A stretch of 64,000 nt of DNA, from positions 1 to 64,000 of the forward strand of contig UCMS01000009.1 of NCBI GenBank assembly GCA_900473805.1. The letters run 5' to 3'. The stretch is from Hyphomicrobiales bacterium (GTDB lineage Bacteria > Pseudomonadota > Alphaproteobacteria > Rhizobiales > Rhizobiaceae). How positions within the stretch are numbered: position 1 is the first letter of the stretch; the number at the start of each line of letters is the position of its first letter. The position numbers and the translations under genes are program-made. The notes below the pieces were generated by a model that was given only the letters and a program-made list of their open reading frames with translations, made no database searches and had not been told where the DNA came from. Below, in pieces: positions 46,479 to 55,760 of this stretch.

Positions 46479-47360
46479 TCAGCTGGCGCTGGCGAAGCGG
46501 CCGGCGTCGGCGCCGTAGTAGTTGACGTAGCGGCCGGAGATGCTGGAGATCGGCAGGATGATCAGCACATCCGTCGTGTTGAACGCCTGGTCGACGACGG
46601 CACCATTGCCGACCATGGCACCCAAGCGGAGATAACCCTTGATCAGCGGCGGCATGGCAAAGAGGGCGCGGCGGGCATTGACGGCTTCCGACGGCATCAG
46701 GTCCATCTCGCGGTAGAGATGCGGCAGGGCATCCACGGCCCATTCGCCCTTGGCGACGGCATTCTGATGCAGGAAGGATAGCGCAAGCGCATGTTCCTCC
46801 GGCTGCGTGCCGGGGAAGGAGCCGCAGCCGAACATGGCGTCGATGCGGTGCTGCAGAGCATAGGCCCAGCAGCCCTGCCAGAGCAGCTCGACGGTGCGCT
46901 TTGTGCGATATTGCGGCAGCACGCAGGAGCGGCCGAGCTCCATGAAGCGCTTGCCCGGGTGACGAGAAACGAGTGCATCGACGCCGAATTCCGAACCCGA
47001 GTAGAAACCGCCATGGCTCACCGCCACATCGTGACGCAGGAGGCGGTAGGTGCCGACGATCTGGTCTTCCGTGTCGCCTTCAATGGCGCGGTCGAGAACC
47101 AGCAGATGATCGCAAAGGCCGTCCCAGCTGTCGACATCACGGCCGCGGCGGGCGCATTCGGGATCGACCTGGGCCTTCATCTCCTCGACGAAGACGCGGT
47201 AACGCACCGCCTGGGCGGCGTCGATCTCGCGTTCGCTGCGGGCAAGACGGGTCTCGAGGCTGCCGATGCGGCCCAGGAGATCATGGGAAGGAGCAAGCCT
47301 GAGCGGCAGTGCTGCCGGGCTTTCCACAAGAAGGTCTCGTTCGATCAGTTCCACGCCCAT
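46479..47360 (-). CDS. olsB: L-ornithine N(alpha)-acyltransferase
   Basis: A 293-residue GNAT-like enzyme (Acetyltransf_5) that moves a 3-hydroxyacyl chain from acyl-ACP to ornithine, giving lyso-ornithine lipid. Segments typical of OlsB include VRYRVFVEEMKAQ, VGTYRLLRHDVA, ELGRSCVLPQYR and CGSFPGTQPEEHALALSFL. The location close to tme and lspA is that of the Ensifer olsB. OlsA for the second step lies at 29527-30351. Ornithine lipids replace phospholipids under phosphate limitation; expression is usually PhoB-controlled, but I saw no clear Pho box. Confidence 0.93.
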   Translation of the reverse strand: MGVELIERDLLVESPAALPLRLAPSHDLLGRIGSLETRLARSEREIDAAQAVRYRVFVEEMKAQVDPECARRGRDVDSWDGLCDHLLVLDRAIEGDTEDQIVGTYRLLRHDVAVSHGGFYSGSEFGVDALVSRHPGKRFMELGRSCVLPQYRTKRTVELLWQGCWAYALQHRIDAMFGCGSFPGTQPEEHALALSFLHQNAVAKGEWAVDALPHLYREMDLMPSEAVNARRALFAMPPLIKGYLRLGAMVGNGAVVDQAFNTTDVLIILPISSISGRYVNYYGADAGRFASAS

Positions 47361-47447
47361 CGGATCTATCCAGCGTTGAAGTCACGGGCCTTAAAACACG
47401 ACACTGCTACAGGAAAGTGACAAAACTTCGGAGGCTCATGCCGCGCG

Positions 47448-47939
47448 TCAGGTCTGCGGCGGCTTCGGTTTGCGGTGCTGAATGATCTCGTCGATGACGA
47501 TGCAGATCGCACCAATGGTGATGAAGCTGTCGGCCAGGTTGAAGACAGCGAAGGACCAGGTGTCGGTGTAGAACAGGACATAATCGACCACGTAACCGTA
47601 GGTGAAGCGGTCGATGAGATTCCCGAGAGCGCCTGCGATGATCATGGCGAAGCCGAGATGCGCCCAATGCTGGTGTTGACCCGTCTTGCGCCAGAGCCAG
47701 AGGACGAAGACGACGATGACGAGACGCAGCGCCACGATGAACCAGGCGTCGAGATGCGAGAGCATGGAGAAAGCGACGCCGAGATTGTGGGTGCGGTAGA
47801 GCGCCCAGAACGGCATGACGGGGATCAGCTCGTGCATCGGGAGATAGACTTCGACCGCATATTTGATCGCCTGATCAAGCAGGAGGGCGGCGATGATGAA
47901 CAGGATGACCGGCAGCGGCCGATTGAAGGCTGACAGCAT
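47448..47939 (-). CDS. lspA: Lipoprotein signal peptidase (signal peptidase II)
   Basis: A 163-residue inner-membrane aspartyl protease that cuts lipoprotein signal peptides. Four membrane helices are seen, with catalytic aspartates D119 (in GYVVDYV) and D137 (in FNLADSF). It starts three bases after the SpoU-methyltransferase stop and so forms one unit with the two RNA methyltransferases upstream. Lnt, the next step in lipoprotein maturation, is at 23373-24968. Confidence 0.96.
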   Translation of the reverse strand: MLSAFNRPLPVILFIIAALLLDQAIKYAVEVYLPMHELIPVMPFWALYRTHNLGVAFSMLSHLDAWFIVALRLVIVVFVLWLWRKTGQHQHWAHLGFAMIIAGALGNLIDRFTYGYVVDYVLFYTDTWSFAVFNLADSFITIGAICIVIDEIIQHRKPKPPQT

Positions 47940-47942
47940 CGG

Positions 47943-48803
47943 TCACTTGCCTCCGTCAAGCGCGAGCAAATGGCGGCGGACCTCGAAGAGCATGACGCCC
48001 GTCGCGACCGCCAGATTGAGGCTGTCGGCCATGCCGACCTGGGGAATGCGGGCGAGCTTGTCGGCGGCCTGGGCGAGATCATCTGGCAGGCCGGACTGTT
48101 CATTGCCCATCATCAGAATCACAGGCTTCGAGCGATAGTCGATGGTGCGGTAGTCCACGGCGCCGGCGAGATGAGTCGCGACCAAGCGGGCGTCGACCGT
48201 CTTCTTCCATTTGAGGAAATCGGCTGATGTCGTCTTCACCAGCGGCAAAGCGAACATCGAGCCCATGGTGGCGCGCACTGTTTCCATCGAGAACGGATCG
48301 GTGCAATCGCCGACGAGGATGACGCCGGAGGCGCCGGCCGCATCGGCGGTGCGGATGATCGTGCCGAGATTGCCGGGGTCGCGGACGCGGTCCAGCGCAA
48401 TCCAGGTTTCGGTGTCCTGCGGCCTGATATCCTTCAGCGCCGTCCAGCGCTGTTCGAAGACGGCGGCGACCATTTGCGGGTTTTCCCGCCGGGTGATCGA
48501 GGACATGACCTTTTCGCTGACTTCCAGCACAAGGCCACCTGCGGCAACGGTGCGGGCGGCGACCTTCTCGACCAGCGGCTTGCCCTTGCCGGCCTTGGCA
48601 TAGACGAGGGTGCGGATGGTCCAGCCGCGGTCGAGCGCGTCGATGACAAGCTTCAGGCCTTCGGCGAGGAAGGTGCGGCTTTCGTCGCGCGCCTTCTTCA
48701 GCGACAGGGCCTTGATGTCCTTGATGATGGGATTGGCGAGGCTGGTCACTTCCTTGACCTGACCGACGCGGCGCGGCCCCTCGTTTCGATAGTCCTCGGT
48801 CAT
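47943..48803 (-). CDS. TrmH/SpoU-type RNA 2'-O-methyltransferase
   Basis: A 286-residue SPOUT enzyme with the trefoil knot: motif 1 DRVRDPGNLGTIIRTADAAG, motif 2 LMMGNEQSGLPDDL, motif 3 IPQVGMADSLNLAVATGVMLFE. An N-terminal L30e-like substrate-binding part covers about 1-125. It should methylate rRNA or tRNA ribose, with the exact site unknown. It overlaps the upstream methyltransferase gene by 4 bases. Confidence 0.93.
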   Translation of the reverse strand: MTEDYRNEGPRRVGQVKEVTSLANPIIKDIKALSLKKARDESRTFLAEGLKLVIDALDRGWTIRTLVYAKAGKGKPLVEKVAARTVAAGGLVLEVSEKVMSSITRRENPQMVAAVFEQRWTALKDIRPQDTETWIALDRVRDPGNLGTIIRTADAAGASGVILVGDCTDPFSMETVRATMGSMFALPLVKTTSADFLKWKKTVDARLVATHLAGAVDYRTIDYRSKPVILMMGNEQSGLPDDLAQAADKLARIPQVGMADSLNLAVATGVMLFEVRRHLLALDGGK

Positions 48804-49978
48804 TTCGGTACCCAGCGGCTGAAGAGAGAGGTGGAAAGCGCGCGGCCCGGCGTCTTGCCGTCGAGGCCGGCCTCGCGGATGACGAGTTCACCCGATTCGA
48901 CCAGGCCACCCTTACCGCGCATGGTTTCGCGCATCAGTTCGTGGATCGAATAGAAGCTGGCACGGATCGAATAGGCGGTGAGCACGAGGCCGACGGCCTT
49001 GGGCGCCAGAAGCTCGCGGCAGATGTCGAGCATCAGCGGCAGATGGTCGAAGAGCTGCCAGACTTCACCATTCGGGCCGCGGCCGAATTTCGGCGGGTCG
49101 GTCAAGATGATGTCGTAACGATTGCCGCGACGCTCCTCGCGCAGGATGAACTTCATCGCATCCTCGCAGATCCAGCGGATCGGCGCCTTGTCGAGGCGGC
49201 TCAAGGACTGGTTTTCGCGGGCCCAGCCGATTGCCTTCTTCGACGCATCGACATGGGTGACTTCGGCACCGGCAGCGGCGGCGACCAGCGAGGCGACGCC
49301 GGTATAGCCGAAGAGGTTGAGGACCTTCAGCGGCCGATCGGCGGCTTCGACCTTCTCTTTCATCCAACTCCAATGGGCGATCTGCTCGGGGAAGACGCCA
49401 ACATGGCGGAAGGCGGTGAAACGACCGTGGAAATCGATGCCGAGCAAAGAGAGCGGCCAGGTTTCGCCGAGCGCCTCACGAGGAAAACGCCAGCGGCCCA
49501 TGCCGTCCTCGTCGGTATCGCCGGTGAAGACCGCGTCTGCCTTGTCCCAGACATGCGTCGGCAAGGCCTTCGGCCAGAGCGCCTGGGCTTCGGGGCGGAC
49601 GATGCGATAGGGGCCGTATTGCTCGAGCTTCAGACCGTCGCCACTGTCGATCAGGTGAAAATCGCCGGCGCCCGTGGATTCTAGGATCATCGGCACGCGT
49701 TCCGACGGACGCTCGCCGGTGCGCACGGTCAGAGGACGCGCCGGTTCCGATGCGGCTTCGACAGGGCTTGCGACCTTGCCGTCTTCCGAAGGGCTTCGAC
49801 GCTGTGGCCGCGAATTGCCGCGGTCGGGCTTGCCGGCGGCCTGACCGGACGACGGCTTCGACAGCTTGCCGGCAAAATCCGCAGACTTCGGCGGACGGGG
49901 GCGCGCGGCGTCGCCATTGGCTTTCGGCTTCGCTCCCGGGAATGGCTTGGCGCCGGGGCGACGTTCCCTGTTCTTCAC
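48800..49978 (-). CDS. Class I SAM-dependent RNA methyltransferase (RlmI/RlmK-like)
   Basis: A 392-residue protein. Residues 1 to about 95 are a basic Pro/Lys/Arg-rich, probably disordered leader. The methyltransferase core follows with NLFGYTGVASLVAAAAGAEVTHVDASKKAIGWA as SAM motif I and the catalytic-type ILTDPPKFGRGP (NPPx-like, DPPK). Without the leader the length fits RlmI-type C5-methylcytosine enzymes. The leader may bind RNA or the ribosome. It overlaps the SpoU gene by 4 bases. Confidence 0.9.
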   Translation of the reverse strand: MKNRERRPGAKPFPGAKPKANGDAARPRPPKSADFAGKLSKPSSGQAAGKPDRGNSRPQRRSPSEDGKVASPVEAASEPARPLTVRTGERPSERVPMILESTGAGDFHLIDSGDGLKLEQYGPYRIVRPEAQALWPKALPTHVWDKADAVFTGDTDEDGMGRWRFPREALGETWPLSLLGIDFHGRFTAFRHVGVFPEQIAHWSWMKEKVEAADRPLKVLNLFGYTGVASLVAAAAGAEVTHVDASKKAIGWARENQSLSRLDKAPIRWICEDAMKFILREERRGNRYDIILTDPPKFGRGPNGEVWQLFDHLPLMLDICRELLAPKAVGLVLTAYSIRASFYSIHELMRETMRGKGGLVESGELVIREAGLDGKTPGRALSTSLFSRWVPK

Positions 49979-50060
49979 GTCAATGATCCGTGGCTCGGTG
50001 CTAATCTCGGCCAGCCCTTAGCATTCCGGACAGGTCGCGGAAAGAAAATTTGCCGCGAGG

Positions 50061-50417
50061 TTATTTCGAGGCCAGCTGGGGGGCGGACGAAGGCAGGGTG
50101 GCGCCGGCGATCTGTTCGGCGCGGTTCTTCTGGCGATCGGCCTCGGCCTGCCACTGCTGGGCGGCGCGCGACTGCGTGCGGGCCTTCTTGCGATGCTTGC
50201 CCTGGGAAAACCAGGTAACGACAGCGCCGAGCAGCACGCCGAGCATGACCGCGAGGATGAGCACGACGAAGAGCGGCGCGGAAAGCGACAGCGCCTGATC
50301 GGCCGGGTTGAAGGGGTTGAGCGCGAGGCTGACGGGGTGGCGGTTGGCGACGGCCAGGACGATCAGCAGGATCGCCAGCGGCAGCAGGACCACGAGGCTC
50401 ACGATTTTCCGCACCAT
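50061..50417 (-). CDS. LapA/DUF1049 domain membrane protein
   Basis: A 118-residue protein with two membrane helices (about 8-27 and 48-70) around a NRHPVSLALNPFNP loop, typical of the LapA (DUF1049) family that takes part in LPS assembly in E. coli, and a basic, coiled C-terminal tail. The ATG at 50417 follows AGGGAG; an ATG at 50459 adds a non-homologous leader. It is 94 bases downstream of ihfB on the same strand, as in many alphaproteobacteria. Confidence 0.88.
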   Translation of the reverse strand: MVRKIVSLVVLLPLAILLIVLAVANRHPVSLALNPFNPADQALSLSAPLFVVLILAVMLGVLLGAVVTWFSQGKHRKKARTQSRAAQQWQAEADRQKNRAEQIAGATLPSSAPQLASK

Positions 50418-50511
50418 CTGCAAACTCCCTGCTGTTCCGCCTCCGATACGAGGCGGCATGCCGACAGGCCCAAGGTAAGGCCAGGCGCCGAATTTTCAAT
50501 GCGACAGGATG

Positions 50512-50814
50512 TTATTCGTCGTCCTCGTCGCCCATGCCTGGGTTCAGGCGTTCACGCAGTTCCTTGCCGGTCTTGAAGAACGGCACCCACTTTTCCTCAA
50601 CGAAGACGGTTTCGCCGGTGCGCGGGTTGCGGCCGGAGCGCGAAGGGCGATTTTTCACGGAAAAGGCGCCGAAGCCCCGCAGTTCCACACGATTGCCGGC
50701 GGCGAGCGCATCGGTGATTTCGTCGAGCACGGCGTTGACGATGTTTTCGACATCGCGGTGATAGAGATGCGGATTACGGGCCGCGACAATCTGCACCAAT
50801 TCCGACTTGATCAC
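50512..50814 (-). CDS. ihfB: Integration host factor subunit beta
   Basis: A 100-residue HU/IHF-family DNA-bending protein. It begins [18 protein letters not shown], and has the [20 protein letters not shown] beta-arm with the DNA-intercalating proline. The GTG at 50814 (after AGGGGG) matches the known start in relatives; the ATG at 50865 would add 17 residues. It ends with acidic DEDDE. IHF assists RpoN-dependent promoters, and rpoN lies 2.5 kb away. Confidence 0.93.
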   Translation of the reverse strand: MIKSELVQIVAARNPHLYHRDVENIVNAVLDEITDALAAGNRVELRGFGAFSVKNRPSRSGRNPRTGETVFVEEKWVPFFKTGKELRERLNPGMGDEDDE

Positions 50815-51135
50815 GCCGACCCCCTGAATTTTCTGTTGTGACTTGAGCGGCGCCAACGTTGCCAAAGCGAAAAAGCACAGTCAAGGAACAACTTAACCAT
50901 AAAGTGCGCGCCTTGCGAAGCCAATGACCGATGTCACATTCTTTTGGACGGGTCCTGGTCTCACTTTCTCCGCATGGTGCACGCAAGATCCGGTCCAGTT
51001 CGATCTGCTCTTGTAGCCGCCGGCCGACAATCCATATGGGCCATATTGGCAATCGCAGAGAGACATGCGAAACGACGAAACGCCGTGGGCTGACCTTGTC
51101 CAAAGATCACCCGCCATCAGATTGGATTCCGACGA
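50815..51135. other. 321-bp spacer between ihfB and lptC
   Basis: Divergent promoter region. I saw no stable hairpin with T-run, no RNA gene and no convincing small gene. A short palindrome, ATATGG-G-CCATAT, occurs near 51030. The genes often found here in relatives (for example sppA beside ihfB) are absent. Confidence 0.5.
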
Positions 51136-51819
51136 ATGCTGCAAACGCCCTCCGAAATCAGGCAGACGAATGGAGCCGCCTCAGATGCGGCAGCCTATCG
51201 TCGCGCGGTGGGACATTCGACCCGTGTTCGCCGCCTGCGTGTTCTTCTGCCGCTCGGCGCGCTCGTCGTCTCCCTGATTTTCATCGGTGTCTCGGCCGTG
51301 CGCAGCCTGATGCCGGAAGAGTTGCACATCGAATCGGCGAAAATCGAGAACGGCAAGATCGTCATGGAGAAGCCGGCGATCGCTGGTCGCAACTCCGACG
51401 GGGTGAACTATTCCATGCGGGCGGATCGTGCCCTGCAGGACATCAAGAATCCCAACCTAATCACGCTCGAAACCATCACGGCAGCCGTGCCCGTGAACGA
51501 CAAGGTCGTTGCACGGATCGTCGCCGAGGGCGGGCTGTTCGATCGCGGCGCCAACTATCTCAATCTTGACAAGCCTTTCACGCTTAACCTGTCGAGCGGC
51601 ATAGACGCCCAATTCAACTCCGCGAGGCTCGATATTGCCGGTGGCACGATGGAGACAAAAGACCCGGTGGCCATCCAAACCAAGGGCGCCTCGATTGTTG
51701 CGAAGTCCCTCAATATGAAGGATAAGGGTCGAACAATGATATTCTCAGGCGACGTGAGGCTGAACATCGAGCCTTCGGCCCTGCGCAACAACCGTTCAGT
51801 GGAAACGATCCAGCCATGA
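51136..51819 (+). CDS. lptC: LPS export protein LptC
   Basis: A 227-residue bitopic protein. After a short cytosolic stretch there is one membrane helix (about 36-56) and a periplasmic beta-jellyroll (YRADRALQDIKNP, FDRGANYLNLDKPF) that passes LPS from LptBFG to LptA. It overlaps lptA by 4 bases (ATGA). The ATG at 51136 lacks a strong ribosome-binding site, so the start is a little uncertain. Confidence 0.92.
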   Translation: MLQTPSEIRQTNGAASDAAAYRRAVGHSTRVRRLRVLLPLGALVVSLIFIGVSAVRSLMPEELHIESAKIENGKIVMEKPAIAGRNSDGVNYSMRADRALQDIKNPNLITLETITAAVPVNDKVVARIVAEGGLFDRGANYLNLDKPFTLNLSSGIDAQFNSARLDIAGGTMETKDPVAIQTKGASIVAKSLNMKDKGRTMIFSGDVRLNIEPSALRNNRSVETIQP

Positions 51820-52370
51820 AACAACGCCGCCTTTCCTCGCTCATGATCGCTGGTTTCGCCGTCGCGACAGCCTGTGCCGCCTTTGTCGGTCCTGCGGCTC
51901 AGGCCCAGACGAAAACGAGCCAGATGGCGGGGATGAAGCTGTCGAACGATCAGCCGATCCAGATCGAAAGCGATGCTCTGGAGATCCGCGAGCAGGAGAA
52001 GAAGGCGTTTTTCACCGGCAATGTGAAGGTTGTGCAGGGAACCACCACACTGCAGGCCGGTGCGATGACGGTACTTTATCGCGGTGAGGGAACGACAGTC
52101 ACGCAGGGCAATGCCGATATCGAAAAGATCGACGTGACGGACAAGGTCTTCCTGCAGTCCGAGACCCAGCAGGCGACCGCCGACAAGGGCTATTTCGACA
52201 TGACGCAGCAGGTCTTCGTGCTCGAAGGCGACAAGGTCGTGCTGTCGGAAGGCCAGAACGTCTTCGTCGGCTGCAAGCTGACGGTCCAGATGGAAACGGG
52301 CCAGGCCAAGCTCGACAGTTGCGGTCGTCGCGTGCAGATCCAGCTCGATCCCAAATCGCAGAAGAAGTGA
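51816..52370 (+). CDS. lptA: LPS transport periplasmic protein LptA
   Basis: A 184-residue OstA-like protein with a signal peptide (residues 1-30, ending AQA) and a jellyroll domain: IQIESDALEIREQEKKAFFTGNVKVVQG, then GKL-like strands and VFLQSETQQATADKGYFDMTQQVFVLEGDKV. Such proteins bridge the periplasm between LptC and LptD. It overlaps lptC by 4 bases and lies 11 bases before lptB. Confidence 0.93.
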   Translation: MKQRRLSSLMIAGFAVATACAAFVGPAAQAQTKTSQMAGMKLSNDQPIQIESDALEIREQEKKAFFTGNVKVVQGTTTLQAGAMTVLYRGEGTTVTQGNADIEKIDVTDKVFLQSETQQATADKGYFDMTQQVFVLEGDKVVLSEGQNVFVGCKLTVQMETGQAKLDSCGRRVQIQLDPKSQKK

Positions 52371-52381
52371 CGGATCGGCTC

Positions 52382-53188
52382 GTGCAAATTCCCTTTTTCT
52401 CCAAAAGCAAGCAGGCCGGCGCGGCGACTGCCTCACCCGGCTTGCCCGGCGACAAGGCGCGCTACGAAGGCACGCTGATCGCACACGGATTGACCAAGAC
52501 CTATAATTCCCGCCGTGTGGTGAATGGCGCGTCGCTGGTGGTGCGCCGGGGCGAAGCCGTTGGCCTGCTTGGCCCGAACGGCGCCGGCAAAACCACCTGC
52601 TTCTACATGATCACCGGTCTCGTGCCCGTAGATGCCGGGACCATCTCCATCAACGGCAACGACGTTACCTCGATGCCGATGTATCGCCGCTCGCGACTCG
52701 GCGTCGGCTATCTGCCGCAGGAAGCCTCGATCTTTCGTGGCCTGAGCGTCGAAGACAATATCCGCGCCGTGCTGGAAGTGCATATTTCGGACAAGAAGCA
52801 GCGTGAGGCAAAGCTCGACGAACTGCTGCATGAGTTCCACATCGAGAAGCTGCGCAAATCGCCTTCCGTCGCGCTTTCCGGCGGCGAGCGGCGGCGCCTG
52901 GAGATTGCCCGCGCTCTGGCAACCGACCCGACCTTCATGCTGCTGGACGAGCCCTTTGCCGGCGTCGACCCGATCTCGGTCTCCGACATCCAGAACCTCG
53001 TGCGCCACTTGACGGCACGTGGAATCGGCGTGTTGATTACCGACCACAATGTGCGTGAGACGCTCGGGCTCATCGATCGGGCGTATATCATTCACGCCGG
53101 CGAAGTTCTCACCCATGGCCGGGCCAATGATGTCGTGAACAATGCGGATGTCCGCCGCCTGTATCTCGGCGACAAGTTCAGCCTCTGA
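52382..53188 (+). CDS. lptB: LPS export ABC transporter ATP-binding protein LptB
   Basis: A 268-residue ATPase. Walker A is GPNGAGKT (64-71), the signature is LSGGERRRLE, Walker B is FMLLDEPFAGVDP and the switch His is in ITDHNVRETL. It powers LPS extraction with LptF and LptG. The GTG at 52382 gives an N-terminus like that of rhizobial LptB; an in-frame ATG at 52319 lies inside lptA. rpoN follows 138 bases later, the conserved lptB-rpoN order. Confidence 0.96.
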   Translation: MQIPFFSKSKQAGAATASPGLPGDKARYEGTLIAHGLTKTYNSRRVVNGASLVVRRGEAVGLLGPNGAGKTTCFYMITGLVPVDAGTISINGNDVTSMPMYRRSRLGVGYLPQEASIFRGLSVEDNIRAVLEVHISDKKQREAKLDELLHEFHIEKLRKSPSVALSGGERRRLEIARALATDPTFMLLDEPFAGVDPISVSDIQNLVRHLTARGIGVLITDHNVRETLGLIDRAYIIHAGEVLTHGRANDVVNNADVRRLYLGDKFSL

Positions 53189-53326
53189 CTGGACAATAAA
53201 ATCCAGGCACCGCGCTCCTGTGACTTGACCAAACCAAAATAAAAAGCAATTTTTGGGCCAAGTGGAATTCACCCGTGAAAATCTGTGTTTTTTCGCGGGC
53301 GAATGCAGGGGAGTCGAGCGTCCGCC

Positions 53327-54892
53327 ATGGCCTTATCCGCGAATCTGTTCCTGAAACAGAGCCAATCGCTGGTGATGACACCGCAGTTGATGCAATCCAT
53401 CCAACTGCTGCAGATGACTCACTTCGAACTCATGCAATTCATTGCGCAGGAAGTGGAACGCAATCCACTGCTCGAATTGAATGCAGATGACGGCGATTTG
53501 GGCGGGGAGCCCAGTGAACCTGCCGACGTCCATGGCAGTGCCGTCAACACCGGGCAGTCCACCGATGAGACGATAGCCGGCCCCTCGCTCGACAGCGACT
53601 GGTATGAGGGAAGCGGCAGCGACAGTCTCAACGATCGCCTGGATACGAATTTCGACACTGCCTTTGCCGACGAGGGCTCGAGTATACGCCCCGATGCACC
53701 GGAACTGCTCGGGCAGTGGAAATCCATGCCGGGTCACTCCGGCGAAACCGGCGAAGGCTTTGACCTCGACGATTTCGTGGCTGGACAGATCAGCCTTCGC
53801 GACCATCTCAACCAGCAGATTCCCTTCGCCCTGCCCGCAGTCGGTGACCAGTTGATCGCGGCGGTGATGGTCGATCACCTGGACGAATGCGGCTATCTGC
53901 GCCTCGATCTCGGCGAGCTCGCCGAACGGCTCGGGCGGACGCGCGATCAGATCGAAACCGTGCTCCAAACCTTGCAGACCCTTGAGCCTGCGGGCGTCTT
54001 TGCCCGCTCGCTCAGCGAATGTCTGGCAATCCAGTTGCGCCAGCGTGACCGGTATGACCCGGCCATGGCGATGCTGATCGACAATCTGGAGCTTTTGGCG
54101 AAACGCGACTTTGCCACGCTAAAGCGCCTCTGTGCGGTCGATGAGGAAGATCTGCTCGACATGCTGGGCGAAATTCGCAAGCTCAACCCCAAACCCGGCG
54201 GCAGCTTCGAGCACACGGTCTCGGAATCGGTCACGCCCGATGTTGTCGTGCGGGCGGACGGACATGGCGGCTGGCAGGTGGAACTCAATCCCGACGCCCT
54301 GCCGCGCGTTCTGGTCAATCACAGCTACATGATCGCCGTTGGCCGGCAAGGCGGGGCAAAGGACGACCCCGACCAGACCTTCATGTCGGAATGCCTGCAG
54401 AACGCCAATTGGCTCACCCGCAGCCTCGATCAGAGGGCCCGGACGATCAGCAAGGTGGCGGCCGAGATCGTGCGTCAGCAATCGGCGTTTCTCGATCACG
54501 GCGTCGACCACCTGCGGCCGTTGAACCTGAAGACGGTGGCCGATGCGATCAAGATGCATGAATCGACCGTCAGCCGAGTGACGACCAACAAATACATGCT
54601 GACGCCGCGCGGATTGTTCGAACTGAAGTACTTCTTCACCGTCTCGATCGCCTCCGCCGAGGGCGGCGACAGCCATTCGGCCGAGGCAGTTCGTCACAGG
54701 ATCAGGGCGTTGATCGAGAAAGAAAGCGCCGATGCGGTTCTCTCGGACGACGACATCGTCGACACGCTGAAGGCGGGGGGCGTCGAGCTCGCCCGCCGCA
54801 CGGTCGCCAAATATCGGGAGTCGATGAACATTCCCTCGTCGGTCCAGAGACGCCGGGAAAAGCGGGCTCTGGCGAAGATTTCCGCGCATTAA
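53327..54892 (+). CDS. rpoN: RNA polymerase sigma-54 factor
   Basis: A 521-residue sigma-54. Region I is Gln/Leu-rich (MALSANLFLKQSQSLVMTPQ, then LMQSIQLLQMTHFELM), region II is acidic, the core-binding domain follows, and the helix-turn-helix and RpoN box ARRTVAKYRE lie at about 489-498. It directs nitrogen and other activator-dependent promoters. The ATG at 53327 is that of rhizobial RpoN; a GTG at 53285 and an ATG at 53303 are upstream alternatives. Confidence 0.97.
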   Translation: MALSANLFLKQSQSLVMTPQLMQSIQLLQMTHFELMQFIAQEVERNPLLELNADDGDLGGEPSEPADVHGSAVNTGQSTDETIAGPSLDSDWYEGSGSDSLNDRLDTNFDTAFADEGSSIRPDAPELLGQWKSMPGHSGETGEGFDLDDFVAGQISLRDHLNQQIPFALPAVGDQLIAAVMVDHLDECGYLRLDLGELAERLGRTRDQIETVLQTLQTLEPAGVFARSLSECLAIQLRQRDRYDPAMAMLIDNLELLAKRDFATLKRLCAVDEEDLLDMLGEIRKLNPKPGGSFEHTVSESVTPDVVVRADGHGGWQVELNPDALPRVLVNHSYMIAVGRQGGAKDDPDQTFMSECLQNANWLTRSLDQRARTISKVAAEIVRQQSAFLDHGVDHLRPLNLKTVADAIKMHESTVSRVTTNKYMLTPRGLFELKYFFTVSIASAEGGDSHSAEAVRHRIRALIEKESADAVLSDDDIVDTLKAGGVELARRTVAKYRESMNIPSSVQRRREKRALAKISAH

Positions 54893-55053
54893 AGGCGTCC
54901 CGGAAACGCGAAAATTAACCGGTCATTGACTTTTGAAAGGATGGCGGCTAGAAGCGCGCCGCAATCGACAGCGCACACTGTTGGCCCCGGAGACAATTGG
55001 CCGGATTACGCCCGACAAACGAAGGTACAGACCGCCCGCCCCTCTCGAAAAGC

Positions 55054-55082
55054 TTGGACGCGGGCGTCGCTTGGCGTAAAAT
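55054..55082 (+). promoter_or_regulatory. Probable sigma-70 promoter of hpf
   Basis: TTGGAC, 17 bases, TAAAAT, ending 33 bases before the hpf start. Another candidate, TTGACT-N16-CTAGAA, lies at 54926-54953. Both suggest hpf has a promoter apart from rpoN. Confidence 0.4.
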
Positions 55083-55115
55083 GGGCACGTAACCAATCAT
55101 AAGAAGGGAAACTCC

Positions 55116-55691
55116 ATGAGTGTGCGTGTATCCGGCAAGCAGATGGAAATCGGCGAAGCGTTCCGGCAGCGGATCGAAGACCGAATCCAGGATGCGGTTA
55201 CCAAATACTTCGACGGAGGGTATTCCGGGCAAGTGGTCGTTGCGAAGTCGCAGTCGCGATTTTCGGCCGATTGCCTGGTGCATCTCGATACCGGCGCGAA
55301 CCTGCATGCCGCAGGCGAGGCCAATGATCCGCAAGTGGCCTTCGACACAGCCTTCGAGCGCGTCGAGAAGCGCCTGCGCCGCTACAAGCGCAAGCTGAAG
55401 GATCATCACGCCGGCGAAGCGTCGAACCCGCCGATCGAGGTGGCCTACACGGTCATGGACTCCGTCGATGAGGATCATGAGGAACTGCCGGAAGACTATG
55501 CACCGACGATCGTAGCCGAAAGCACGAAGAAGCTTCGGACGATGACCGTCGCTTCGGCCGTCATGGCCCTAGACATGACCGACGAGCCCGTTCTTCTGTT
55601 CAGAAGCCCGGGAAAAGAACAATTGAATATCGTTTATCGTCGTAATGACGGTAATATCGGGTGGATCGATTCCGCCAACATCAAAGGCTGA
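55116..55691 (+). CDS. hpf: Ribosome hibernation promoting factor, long form
   Basis: A 191-residue protein with an N-terminal ribosome-binding domain (residues 1-100, MSVRVSGKQMEIGEAFRQRIED) and a C-terminal dimerisation domain (about 132-190, MTVASAVMALDMTDEPVLLFRSP). The long form joins two ribosomes tail to tail as 100S particles in starvation. It starts at 55116 after AAGGGAA. Location between rpoN and ptsN is widespread in proteobacteria. A perfect hairpin separates it from ptsN. Confidence 0.95.
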   Translation: MSVRVSGKQMEIGEAFRQRIEDRIQDAVTKYFDGGYSGQVVVAKSQSRFSADCLVHLDTGANLHAAGEANDPQVAFDTAFERVEKRLRRYKRKLKDHHAGEASNPPIEVAYTVMDSVDEDHEELPEDYAPTIVAESTKKLRTMTVASAVMALDMTDEPVLLFRSPGKEQLNIVYRRNDGNIGWIDSANIKG

Positions 55692-55701
55692 TGAGACTGG
55701 C

Positions 55702-55730
55702 GCGGGCGAATGCCATAGGCATTCGCCCGC
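55702..55730 (+). repeat. Perfect 13-bp hairpin between hpf and ptsN
   Basis: GCGGGCGAATGCC and GGCATTCGCCCGC with a 3-base loop, 11 bases after the hpf stop and 31 bases before the ptsN start. No T-run follows, so it is more likely an RNA processing or stability element than a full terminator. Confidence 0.6.
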
Positions 55731-55760
55731 CACCGGCTCAGACGCATGAAGGAAATTGAT

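Noticed and set aside
55702-55730. Simple terminator after hpf
   Set aside because: The stem is perfect but no T-run follows and ptsN begins 31 bases later, so full termination is unlikely.
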